NCBI GenBank assembly: GCA_024741835.1
Contig: JAENRP010000088.1
Coordinates: forward strand, 1 to 64,000
DNA from: Diplocarpon mali
Lineage: Eukaryota; Ascomycota; Leotiomycetes; Helotiales; Drepanopezizaceae
Reading direction: 5' to 3'
Length of the DNA stretch: 64,000 bases
How positions within the stretch are numbered: the stretch's first letter is position 1; each line of letters starts with the position of its first letter. A model generated the notes under the pieces. It had not been told where the DNA came from, did not search any database, and was given only the letters and a program-made list of their open reading frames with translations. Below are positions 48,733 through 59,439 of the stretch, in pieces. The position numbers and the translations under genes are program-made.

Positions 48733-49047
48733 TTGCGAAAGTGCGACTTACTAAAGCTAGATCTTAACTCTTTAATAGGAGGGAAGCAATTCCTAACCTC
48801 TTATACTATTAATATAAATGGATTTAGAGTATTATTATTAGCTTTAGCAAATACTAAAGCCCTTAGTTACCTATTTTTAAATCGTTCCCTTTTTATATAT
48901 CTTTTAAAAGCGACTGGCTTTAAAATTCTTCCTCTTCCAGCCCTTATTCCTATCTGTGGATTTCAGAATACCGTTCGCGCGCAAGCTACGCACTATATAC
49001 GCTTTCACTTGACAATTGATAGAAGGCGTATTTACAACTGCCCTTAG
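48733..49047 (+). pseudogene. Gypsy-2 aspartic protease fragment (104 codons open)
   Basis: The open stretch includes ANTKALSYLFLNRSL, where the catalytic DTGA-type site is expected (Asp to Asn, Gly to Lys), then IPICGFQNTVRAQATHYIRF. The overall pattern is a retroviral-type protease of fungal Gypsy elements. The catalytic residue is lost, so the fragment is inactive though still open. Confidence 0.75.
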
Positions 49048-49719
49048 GTTATTCTCGACTTAGGCGAGCGCAACGCTATTATTAGAGTTAAATGGATGCG
49101 CTGATTCCGATTCAAACTTGACCTAAAGGAAAACCGATTCTTATGGCCTTTATATTACCCCTTATCTCCCTAATTCGCGAAGGAAATCGTCATTTGTCTT
49201 TTCCCTTCTAAAGGACTTCGGATCTGATCTAATCATCAAGCCGACGTCAATTGTAAAGAATAAGAAATAGCTATAGACGAAGCTCGATAGATTAATAGAA
49301 GACAGTCCTGCGTTAATTTAGTAGTCCTAACCAAGCGCGAGATCCCTATTGCTATTACTAGGCCAGCGCTCCTGCCTTTAACCAAGCTAGATCTAGGAAT
49401 ACCGCCTAATATAAATCGACCACATTTTAACCCTATTCGCAAATGCCCTAAAGTCGCAGTTCCTATTTGCGAAATTAGTGCTAATGCCTTTTATTATAAT
49501 ATAAAGCGTAAGGAGACTGAGTTCTTTCAAACCAGTATTTACAAAGTGGATAGGATTCTAAAGGAAAGATACGAGCCTAAGAATCCCGATGTCGAAAAGC
49601 TAATCAACAATCGACTCCTGAAATAGTACTGATCTCTAAGATAAGCCTTCTTAAAAAGGGATGCGGATACCCTCCCTCCCTATCAGTACTATAATTATAA
49701 GATATAGCTAAAAGGGCCC

Positions 49720-52700
49720 TTGCCTAATGCCTATTCGCCCTTCTACCGCCAATCTACTAAGGAGCTTAAGGTTATAAAGGAGTACTTACTTGAGAATTTA
49801 GATAAAGGCTTTATTAAGATAAGTACTAGCCCCTTTGCTTCGCCAGTACTATTTGTAAAGAAGGCCGACGGTAGCCTCCGATTTTGCATAGACTACCGGA
49901 AGCTAAATGCACTAACTTGGAAAGACGCTTACCCGATTCCGAGGATAGACGAGCTTTTAGGGCGAGTATCCAAAGCCAAGATTTTTATAAAATTAGATAT
50001 TTAAGCCGCTTTTAATCGGATACAAATGGACCCCGAATCAGAGGAATATACCACCTTTCGAATAAGGTACAGATCCTACAAATGCAAGGTTCTCCCATTT
50101 GGCCTCTATAACGGACCTAGTACTTACTAGCGGTATATGAATAATATTCTTTTAGATTACTTAGATGATTTTTATATAGCGTATTTGAACGACATTTTAA
50201 TTTACTCTAAGAATGTTAAAGAGCACTAGGGCCATATTAAAAGGGTACTAAAACGACTCTTGGAGGCTGGCCTCTAAGTAGATATTAAGAAGTGCGAGTT
50301 CTACGTTACTTGAACTCGATATCTCGGCTACGTTCTAATAATATCCGGGATTGAACTGGACCTTGAAAAGGTCGAACTATTATGCAATTGGAAGTACTTG
50401 AAAACTGTTACTAGAGTGAAGTCCTACCTAGGATTTTGCGGGTTCTACTGATAATTTATTCGCAACTTCGGGCTAATCGCCAAACCCCTCTCGGTTCTGA
50501 CCCAACTGACAGTGCCTTAGAATTGGACGGAAGAGTGCCGAATCGCTTTTAAAGAGCTTTGCAAGCAGTTGCTCTCAATTTAGCGGATTTACCATTTTGA
50601 CCCCGACTTACCTATAAAGCTGGAAACTGATGCTTCTAATAGCATTGTCGCTAGAGTACTTTCTTAGCAATACTCTAATAAGCAATAGTACCCAATTGGC
50701 TTCTATTTGCATATACTCTCTAGCTACGAACTTAATTAGGAAATACATAATAAGGAACTCTTTACTATTATTGAATCCTACTATAAATAGAGACCTAAGC
50801 TTATATCACTTAAGGAGCGAGTTGATATTTACTCAGATCATTACTCCTTTAAGTACTTTATAACTACTAAGGTTCTGACCGCGAAATAGTGCCGATAGAT
50901 AGAATTTCTATTTGACTTTAATTTTCGAATCGTATATACTCCTAGTAAAGATAATTAGAAGGCTGATATTCTTAGCTGCTAAGAGTAGGATATGCCGGTT
51001 TATAAACAAGCGAAGCTAGATAGCCGATCCTGAGTTTTGCTTTCCCTTGCCCAGTTGGACACCTGAATCAATACCGAACTAGCCGATAAATTTCTCGCCG
51101 AATCTGCTGAAGGCACCCTTACCCCGATGTCAACCAATGATCCCGATTCGACCCTGAATCGACTTAAGGATTCCTTTGATTTGATTGAGAAGCTTTATTA
51201 AGATAACTGCGAATCCTTCTAAGAGATTCGCGCTAACCTCCCTAAGAACTACTCCTTAAAAGACAGATTGCTTTACTTTAAGGAGCGTCTTTGCGTACGC
51301 TGCAATACTCCTTTATACACTCGTCTAATTCAAGAAGCTTATAACCAACCTTTAAGCGCGCACCCTAGTAGCTTAAAGACCTACTAGCTACTTGCTTCTA
51401 AGTACTATTAGGTCGGGATAGGTTCGGATTGCAAAAGATTTATCGCAAACTATAGACCTTATCAATTCTTATATTCGAAGACAATTAAATAATAAGGTCT
51501 CCTATAGCCCCTCCCTATTCCTAACTATCCTATATAGCACTTATATATAGATTTTAAGGATTTCCCTCCTAATAAGCATAGCTTTAATCGAATCCTGGTT
51601 TTTATAAACCGACTTAGTAAGAGCGCTATTACGATTCCTTATTAAAAAGATATCGACGCTTAAGGAACTGCCCGACTATTCGTTCAATGGATTTATCGAT
51701 TCGGCCATACTCCAGAGATAATTACCTCTAACCAAGGCCCCCAATTCGTCTCCTTATTCTAAAGAGAGTTCTGCTGCATTATCGGTATTAAGATTAAACT
51801 CTCTATAGCGTACTATAAGGAGACTGATAGCCAAACGGAGATTATAAATAAGTATATTAATTTAAGGCTACAGCCTTTTGTTAATTACTATTAAGATAAT
51901 TAGAGTGAACTGATTCCGTTAATAGATTGTACGCAATCGACTCTCCCTTACGCTTTAATTAGTATAACCCTATATTAGCTTAAGTATAGAGTTGCGCCTT
52001 AGACAAGTTAGGACTAGATCTCTTTAAAAACGTCTAGCTTGTAGGAGAAATTGAACTAGGCAGAAGCTAAGCTAATAGTAGAGAGGATGCACGCAGCTTA
52101 AGAAGTAGCAAAAGGCAATATAGAATGCGCCTAAGAGAAAATGCGTAAGTCTATAAATCAATACTAAAGGGAGATTGATTAGAAACCTAGAGATATAGTC
52201 TACCTCTTAATAAAAAATCTTAAGAACTACCGCCCTAGTAGGAAATTGGCCAATCAATAGGATAGTCCTTTTAAGGTTCTTAAAAAGGTAGGCAATTTAT
52301 ATTAGATCAAGCTGCCTATAGGTTTTATAATATATAATGTCTTTGCGCTAGAGCTACTATTCAAAGATCTGCAGAACCCTTTATTAGGTTAGGAATAACC
52401 CCGGCCTACTATAAAAAAGATCGCTAAGTAAGAAGAGTATAAAGTATCTAAGATACTAGGTATACGCCTATCTTAAGGAAAGCTAAAGTACTAGGTTAAA
52501 TAGACTAGTTATAACCTTGATTCGAGTTGGTATTGCGCTTTAAATTTTACAAGATCCTTATATAAGATTCGCGACTTTTATTAGGCCAATCTTATAAAGC
52601 TAGGACCACCTTAGAACTTATAAGCTTAGCTAAAGGCTTAGGAAAGTGGTATAGATGATTATAGTCACTTAGAAGATAATAGGCTAGATGTGAAATAGGT

Positions 52701-52720
52701 TAGTAAATAAATCTAAAAAT
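49720..52720 (+). pseudogene. Gypsy-2 RT, RNase H and integrase remnant
   Basis: A 94-codon open start (49720-50004) has the RT blocks LLENLDKGFIKISTSPFASP, VLFVKKADGSLRFCIDYRKL and DAYPIPRIDELL. It is followed after a TAA by FRIRYRSYKCKVLPFGLYN, then [11 protein letters not shown] near 50180 (second Asp kept, first Asn). RNase H is near 50600, and the integrase HLYIDFKDFPP block with D and later ETDSQTE is near 51545-51835. It is the best preserved of the Gypsy pol copies here but is still closed by stops. Confidence 0.88.
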
Positions 52721-52796
52721 ATAAATAAAAAAAAAAAAAAGGAGAAAAATAATAAAAATAGAAAAATAATAACGCTAGGCTAACTGCCCTCTCCCT

Positions 52797-53720
52797 TTAC
52801 AACTCCTTTGACCTCTCCTCCTCTACGCTTAAGGAGATAAGCTCCAACTCTATTCTAGAGCTAGAGCTTGCCTCCCGAACACGCCCTCGCCTGGAACGAC
52901 CCCGACCTCCTCCTCTTACTGCCGCTGGCGCCGCCCTACTAGCCGCTACGCCTAACGCTATCCTTGCTACTGCGAGCCCTTCTCCCCTTATAAGAGACTC
53001 TACTGCTATAGCGGTCCGCTCTGCTGACGCAGCGATAGACCTTAGGAGGCTTAGCATAGTTCGGCTGGATTACTCCAACCTTGCTAGCTAGGACTTAATA
53101 AGGTCGCCGCGCTCCTATTAGAAAGTCAGCGGTCGATTTAATACTAATTCGGGTTTAACTTATAGCAACCGTCGCTTAGATCCCCTTTAGCTGGCTTGCT
53201 ATAGCCTTAGCTATAGAGCGGAGCTCCGCAAGGCTAGCACGCTCTAGTTAGGAGCGGCTAGTCGGAGCCTCTATACTAGCCACTAGCAGAAGGTTAATGA
53301 GAATCCGGGCGCGCTAAACCGCCTCCTAATAGAGTATCTTACGATTCCCTGCCGAAACCGCCCGAGTGTCGTCGTTGTTATCGTTGCTGCTATTATCCTC
53401 CTCTTACTACTAGGCAGCCTCCCCCTGCCACTCCTTAAGGGCCGCGGACAGCGCCGCGAACTCCTTACCAATATAGGAGGGAAGCTATAAATAAGTGTTA
53501 GCGCGACCAGAACTTTAGACTCAATTCAAGGTACTTATAGGGATGCACTCCGCCTTCTGCTCTTAGCACTAATAGCACTTCTTACTACGCTCTAATTCGA
53601 ACTCGCATTCGTGCGTAATATCGCGTATAAGGCACCGCACGCACTAATAGTAGCATATGCAGTAGGCTACTGCAAGGGCGCCTAATAGCAAGGGAATTAG
53701 CACTACGCGTATTAGATGCG
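52797..53720 (-). pseudogene. antisense accessory ORF of Gypsy-2 (best copy) with cysteine cluster
   Basis: On the minus strand, from about 53720, the frame reads a Cys-rich block (53665-53543) spaced C-x-C-x3-C-x2-C-x8-C-x9-C-x2-C-x6-C, including THECEFELERSKKC and EQKAECIP. It is followed by LPSYIGKEFAALSAALKEW, then RARILINLLLVAS and LERASLAELRSIAKAIASQL. It then changes phase near 53110, where CTGAC...CTAATAG directly precedes GAGCGC and could be an intron end. The last 86 codons (53057-52797) are fully open: MLSLLRSIAASAERTAIAVE, a GGGRGRSRRGR basic patch and an SSSRIELELISLS tail. About 280-300 residues in total. The cysteine pattern looks like a fungal zinc-binding cluster, but I cannot name the family. 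Confidence 0.6.
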
Positions 53721-54031
53721 ATTCGACCCTAGACTAGGGCAAACTTACTTATAGTAATTAGTAGTAGTAATAGTAATTATTTCTACTACTATACATTAGC
53801 CCTATGCTATAGTAGTAGGAGTAAAGGACCTATGCGATAGTATATAGTTATTATACTAAAGAAGGAAGATCCTATAGAGGGAAAAACAAATTTAAGTATA
53901 TAACGCAACTTGCGCTAAACTAAATATAGAATAGTACTATTCGCATAATAATGCGCTAAGTACATTACCGTACGAAAATCGTTACAACCTTCTAACGCTT
54001 ATAGGCAAGCGTTCTCAAAGGGGGGGGGTAG

Positions 54032-54338
54032 TGTAACAGCTGCACCTCCACTTAATGCAATTACCTAGGAGTACGGCGTTTTAAAGTTTCGCAATCTCGA
54101 TTTAATATAGGGTTTTCTTAAATCGACCCCGAAGGGGCAAAAGGATATTCTTATATAATATCACGTGAATAGGCAATAGAGCTTCTAGCTACTATATATA
54201 TAAGGAAGAAGGGCTCTCCCCTAAGGAGGGTTCTCTAACTTCTTCGTTTCCTTCGTATTAGACCTATAGAATACGCCTTTTGCACCACTTCTTGCTCTTA
54301 TACTTGATCTCGCACTTTGGCGGTTCTATGTCGTTACA
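54032..54338 (+). repeat. Gypsy-2 middle LTR
   Basis: 307 bp, begins TGTAACAGCTGCACC and ends TGTCGTTACA. It is followed without a target duplication by partial internal sequence. Confidence 0.9.
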
Positions 54339-54747
54339 CTTATAGGTTTTATAATATATAATGTCTTTGCGCTAGAGCTACTATTTAAAGATCTGCAGAA
54401 CCCTTTGCTAAGTTAGGAATAACCCTAGCCTACTATAGAAAAGATTGCTAAGTAAGAAGAGTATAAAGTATTTAAGATACTAGGTATACGCCTATCTTAA
54501 GGAAAGCTAGAGTATTAGGTCAAATGGACTAGTTATAACCCTAATTCGAATTGGTATTGCGCCTTAAATTTTACAAGATCCTTATATAAGATTTGCGACT
54601 TTTATTAGACTAATCTTACGAAGCTAGGACTACCTTAGAACTTATAAGCTTAGCTAAAGGCTTAGGAAAGTGGTATAGATGATTATAGTCACTTAGAAGA
54701 TAATAGGCTAGATGCAAAATAGGTTAGTAAACAAATTTAAAAATATA

Positions 54748-54763
54748 NNNNNNNNNNNNNNNN
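54748..54763. other. 16-base assembly gap (N)
   Basis: The run of Ns falls in the A-rich tract that is 15-20 A in the two sister copies (near 32968 and 52727), so it is probably a homopolymer that could not be resolved. Confidence 0.98.
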
Positions 54764-54827
54764 AAAAAAAAGGAGAAAAATAATAAAAATAGAAAAACAA
54801 TAACGCTAGGCTAATTGCCTCCTCCCT

Positions 54828-55760
54828 TTACAACTCCTCTAACCCCTCCTCCTTTGCGCTTAAGGAGATAAGCTCTAATTCTGTTCTAAAGCTAAAGCTT
54901 GCCTCTTGAATATACCTCCGCTTAGAACGACCCCGACCTCCTCCTCTTACCGCTGCTAGTGCCGCCCTATTAGCCGCTGCGCCTAATGCTACTCTTGCTA
55001 TTATAAGTCCTCCTCCCTTTATAAGAGACTCTACTACTATAGCAGTCCGCTCTGCCGACGCAGCGATAGACCTTAAGAGGCCTAGCATAGTTCGGCTGGA
55101 TTGCTCTAACCTTACTAGCTAGGACTTAATAAGGTCGCCGCGCTCCTATTAGAAAGTTAGCGGTCGATTTAATACTAATTTAGGTTTAACTTATAGTAAC
55201 TGTCGCCTAGATCCCCTTTAGCTAGCTTGCTATAGCTTTAGCTATAAAGCGGAGCTTCGCAAGGCTAGCACGCTCTAGTTAGGAGCGGCTAGTCGGAGCC
55301 TCTGCGCTGGCCACTAGCAAGAGGTTGATAAGAATCCAGGCGCGCTAGACCGCCTTTTAATGGAGCATCTCGCAATTCCTTGCCGAAACCGCACGCGCGT
55401 CCTTATTATTATTGTTATTATCCCCCTCTTACTGCTAAAGAGCCTCCTCCCGCCACTCCTTAAGGGCCGCGGATAGTGCCGCGAACTCCTTACTAATATA
55501 AGAGGGAAGCTATAAATAAGTATTAGCGCAATTAAGTCTCTTGACTCGATTCGGGATACTTATAGGGATGCACTCCGCCTTCTACTCCTAGTACTAGTAG
55601 TACTTCTTACTACGCTCTAATTCAAACTTGTACTTATGCGTAATATCGCGCATAAGGCGCCGCACGCACTAGCAATAATAAACGTAGTAGGCTACTGCAA
55701 GGGCGCCTAACGGCAAGGGAATTAGCACTACGCGTATTAGACGCGATTCGACCTTAGACT
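54828..55760 (-). pseudogene. antisense accessory ORF, third copy
   Basis: The last 86 codons (55088-54828) are open, with the same length and stop as in the Gypsy-2 copy: MLGLLRSIAASAERTAIVVE, GGGRGRSKRRY and ELELISLS. The upstream frame shows the same cysteine-rich region but with His/Tyr/Lys replacements (for example EFELERSKK region reads KFELERSKK). Retention of identical length in two copies suggests the frame was once coding. Confidence 0.6.
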
Positions 55761-56056
55761 AGGGCAAACTTACTTATAGTGGTTAGTAGTGGTAGTAGTA
55801 ATTATTTCTACTATTATGCATTAGCCTTACGCTATAGTAGTAGGAGTAGGGGACCTATGCGATTATATGCGGTTATTATACTAAGGAAGGAAGATCCTGC
55901 GGAGGGAAAAACAAATTTAAGTATATAACGCGACTTGCGCTAAACTAAATATAGAATAGTACCGTTTATATAATAACGCGCTAAGTATATTACTATATAA
56001 AAATCATTATAACCTATTAACGCTTATAGGCAAGCATTCTTAAAAGGGGGGGGTAG

Positions 56057-56363
56057 TATAACAGCTGTACCTCCACTTAGTGCAATTACTTAAGAATACA
56101 GCGTTCTAAGGTTTTACAATCTCGATTTAATATAGGGTTTTCTCAAATTGACCTTAAAGGTGCAAAAGGATATTCTTATATAATATTATATAAGCGGGTA
56201 ATAGAGCTCCTAGCTACTATATATATAAGGAAGAAGGGCTCTTCCCTAAGGAGGGTTCTCTAACTTCTTTATTTCCTTTGTATTAGACCTATAGAATACG
56301 CCTTTTGCACCACTTCTTGCTCCTATACTTGATCTCGCACTTTGGCGGTTCTGTGTCGTTATA
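56057..56363 (+). repeat. Gypsy-2 right LTR
   Basis: 307 bp; begins TATAACAGCTG, ends GTCGTTATA; followed by ATAGT. Confidence 0.9.
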
Positions 56364-56368
56364 ATAGT

Positions 56369-58866
56369 AGGCTAACTATAGATTTATTATTATATAATAA
56401 GTTCTAATCTAAGTTTATTACCCTTATTATAGCTAGTAAGATTGATTAGTCTTACTAGTTTGATAACATTTATAAAAAGGTCTCTTTAGTCTTAAAGAAT
56501 AACCTTTAAGTAGAGAAGTATAAAATAAATAATAATTATACTACTTTAAATGAGTTTTTAGTTATTATAAACTATAAGGCCTATAATATCAAATAAAAGG
56601 AAGCCTATAACGCTTGATAAGTTACCCCTGCTATCGCATTCTCCCTTTCAAAGGACCACGTCCTTAGTATATTAAAAAGGGAGTTATAAAGACCTATAGC
56701 TATAGCTACTTCCCTAGCTCCTTGCACTTATTCCCCTTTACTAGCGGCCTACTAAGAAAGGTCTGCCAGCCTGAAGCTGTCGTCTAATCTCTACTATAAC
56801 TGCAAAGCCCTTAGTTATTATACAATAGACTGCCTTAAGCTAAAGAAGCAAGGCGAGTTTATAATAGCTAAAGTTAAGATAGAAAACGACCTACTATTAG
56901 GAAACTGCTAAGCTATAGCAAAGACTCCTACTATAATATAGGTTATAATTTATAAAAAGACTTAGATTTTAATTCCTACTTATTAATAGGCGGCCGCTAG
57001 TTCTTAATTCTTATAGAATTAGCTTAAAATGGATCATTTATTAAAATAGTTACTTATATTAATAGTAGAGCTAATATTTTTAGTATTATTAAGATATCTT
57101 TAGCTTACTAGCTCTCTTAAAGACTTAAGGTAAAGTTTATTAAACTACTTAAACTAATTACCCCTATTGGCTATAATAGCCTTAAGGGAGAAACCATTTG
57201 ATTTGCCGTCTTACTTACCCTTATAATTAATAGGCAACAAATAAACTTCCCTTTCCTAATTATAAGCTTAAGAGCAACTAATATTTTAATTAATAGGAAG
57301 TTCTTAGAGTACTATAACCTTAAACAATCTTATAGAAAAGGGAAAAACAGTATCTCTTAGCTTAAGGATATACCTATTATCCCTTACTTTAATCGATGCA
57401 TACTAATCGATCTCTTATAGCTAATAAAACCCTTAATAGCTTAATAAGACGTCGATCGTTAAGCAGTTATAATAGATGCTAAGGACAAAGACCTAAGAAT
57501 AGCCTAAGCTTAGCTCTTAGTACTAGCAAGTAATAATGCCTTAAACCCTACTCTTAGTCCCGGCCTATAAATGAAATCTGCAAACTCGAATCTTACTCCT
57601 AGTCCCGGCCTATAAGTGGCCTCTTATAGACCTAAGGATAGCAGTTTCTTTAAAGACTTAAAAAGAGATTTGAACTATATAAAGAAGGCCTTGCTAAGAG
57701 TACTAGACTCCTTGCTCCCTTTCTTAATAAAGAGAAACGCTTTACCGAAGACGGCTTATTAGATCAGCCTAATCTCAGCCTTAATAATCGGCGCCCTCTA
57801 CTACCGCTTTATAACTAGGGTAAGATAAGCTATATAAACTTAAGAACCGGCGCTTAAAGAGTTCATATTTATAAGCTTTATTTACAATCTAAACCGAGAA
57901 ATCAATCACTAAGAAATCAATCACCGAGAAATCAATCGCTAAGAAATCAATCGCCGAGAATCGGTTAGGCAGGCTGAAATTAGCTCCCTTGGCCTTAGTT
58001 CGGCGCTATAAGCTAAGTATAAGAGTAATAACAAGCTAATAGACTAGAAGCTCCTGCCTTAGTACGCTAAGTTTAAGAATGTCTTTAGTTACTAGGCCTC
58101 TAATCAGCTGCTAAAACCTAGGCCAAAGGTAGATTATAAAATCGAACTAATAGGCGAGAATAATTTGATAATTAAACCCTTTTATCGCCTTACTAATAAA
58201 TAGCTCTTAAAGGTTAAGAGCTATATTCTTAAGAACCTATACAAAGGATTTATTAAAGCTTCGAGTTCCCTTTAGGTAGCCCTAATCCTCTTTATTAAGA
58301 AAGCTGATAGCTTCTTACGTCTATATATTGACTATCGGAAACTGAACGCCTTAATAAAGAAAGACCCTTACCTAATTCTCCTTATCGATAAGATAATAGC
58401 ATATATATTAAAAGCTTATATTTTTATAAAAATCGATATATAATAAGCCTTCTACTATATCTGCATATCAGCTAATGCTAAAGACCTAACTACCTTTCGC
58501 ATATATTATAGGACCTATAAATATAAGGTTTTACTATTCGGGCTGATAAATAGGCCTGCCACCTTTTAGCAGTTTATTAATAATATTCTCTTAAACCACT
58601 TTAATAATTTCTACTCTACCTATTTAAATAATATTCTAATCTACTTAGAAAACTCCCTTAACTATAAGATTTATATTAAGAAGATCTTAGGAATTCTCTA
58701 ACGCTATAGCCTTTAAGTAGATATTAAGAAAAGCGAGTTTAAGGTTATTAAGACTAGGTTCTTAGGGTTTATTATTAGAGTTTACGGAATTGAGGTAGAC
58801 CCTAATAAGGTCTTAGTCATTTAAGAGTAGAAATACGCTAAGAATGTATATAATATATAAAGCTTT
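56369..58866 (+). pseudogene. Gypsy-4 gag C-terminus, protease and RT remnant
   Basis: The gag continues with a zinc knuckle-like CKALSYYTIDCLKLKK near 56800. Downstream, the RT has LYIDYRKLNALIKKDPYLI near 58320, FRIYYRTYKYKVLLFGLINR near 58490 and YLNNILIYLEN near 58620 (catalytic Asp pair altered to Asn). The frame stops at 58866 where Copia-C begins. Confidence 0.8.
57894..57960 (+). repeat. 15-bp in-frame tandem repeat in Gypsy-4 pol
   Basis: The unit (C/T)(C/A)GAGAAATCAATC(G/A)C-like is repeated about 4.5 times. The period of 15 keeps the reading frame and encodes a five-residue repeat just upstream of the RT. Confidence 0.75.
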
Positions 58867-59439
58867 TGTGGTGCGGTCGGCTGGAGGGCCTTTATTAGGT
58901 CGCTTAAGAGGCTTGCAGAAGTAGGAGAAGATGATTAATTGTATTATTATCTAGTCTATATATGGTAAGGAGACTTTAGAAAGAAAAAGGAGAGTCTATA
59001 ACTTAGTAGGAGTTATATAAAGGGTCTTTAGAATAAGTAAAGACTCCGCCTATTTTGCATAATATATCCTTTAATTAAGCGGTACTCTTAGAATCGCTTA
59101 ATTATATAAATAAAACAAAAGAAAGAATAGCAGTTATAAGGAAAAGAGGCTCTATCTTATATACTGCCCCTTTAAAGGTCGTTCCTTTTAGAATAAGAAG
59201 GGTTACTATAAGTAATAAGCGCGCTTAAGAATCTTCGCGATTCTATACTAGTGCTCTATTAGGCTTCTTATAAAGTATTTCTATTGTAGAAGTTCTCTTT
59301 CCCTTCTTTTAAAAACAACCCTCCTTTATTATTTAAAAATATTGTCTTTATACTAATAATTTTTAAATATAAAAGGAACTCCTACTTATTATAACCCCGG
59401 CCGCTCTTGCAAAGTAAGACCCTTAAAGTCCCTATACCT

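Larger units (their letters stand above)
54339..56056 (+). pseudogene. partial second internal region of Gypsy-2 (pol 3' end only)
   Basis: This repeats 52317-54031 (integrase C-terminus, A-rich tract, antisense ORF, pre-LTR sequence) directly after the middle LTR. About 5.2 kb of the expected internal region (5' UTR, gag and most of pol) is missing. The junction is at CTATAGGTTTTATAATATAT. Confidence 0.88.
46775..56363 (+). mobile_element. Gypsy-2 composite: three LTRs, one full and one partial internal region
   Basis: Three 307-bp LTRs (46775-47081, 54032-54338, 56057-56363) enclose one full internal region and a partial one (54339-56056) that repeats 52317-54031. Only the outer ends carry a target duplication, ATAGT (46770-46774 and 56364-56368). 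The array therefore entered as, or was built from, a single insertion. It belongs to the same family as Gypsy-1 but is less mutated. Confidence 0.92.
44753..58866 (+). mobile_element. Gypsy-4: plus-strand Gypsy element, split by the Gypsy-2 composite and cut by Copia-C
   Basis: It begins at TGTTACGGCCGC within Gypsy-3 copy 2. A 5' LTR of about 202 bp (44753-44954, ending AATACA) is followed by gag (to 46769), the Gypsy-2 composite insertion, the rest of gag with a zinc knuckle (56369-56900), protease and RT (57000-58866). It is interrupted at 58867 by Copia-C, and no 3' LTR lies in the window. The frames rejoin across the Gypsy-2 insertion. Confidence 0.8.
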
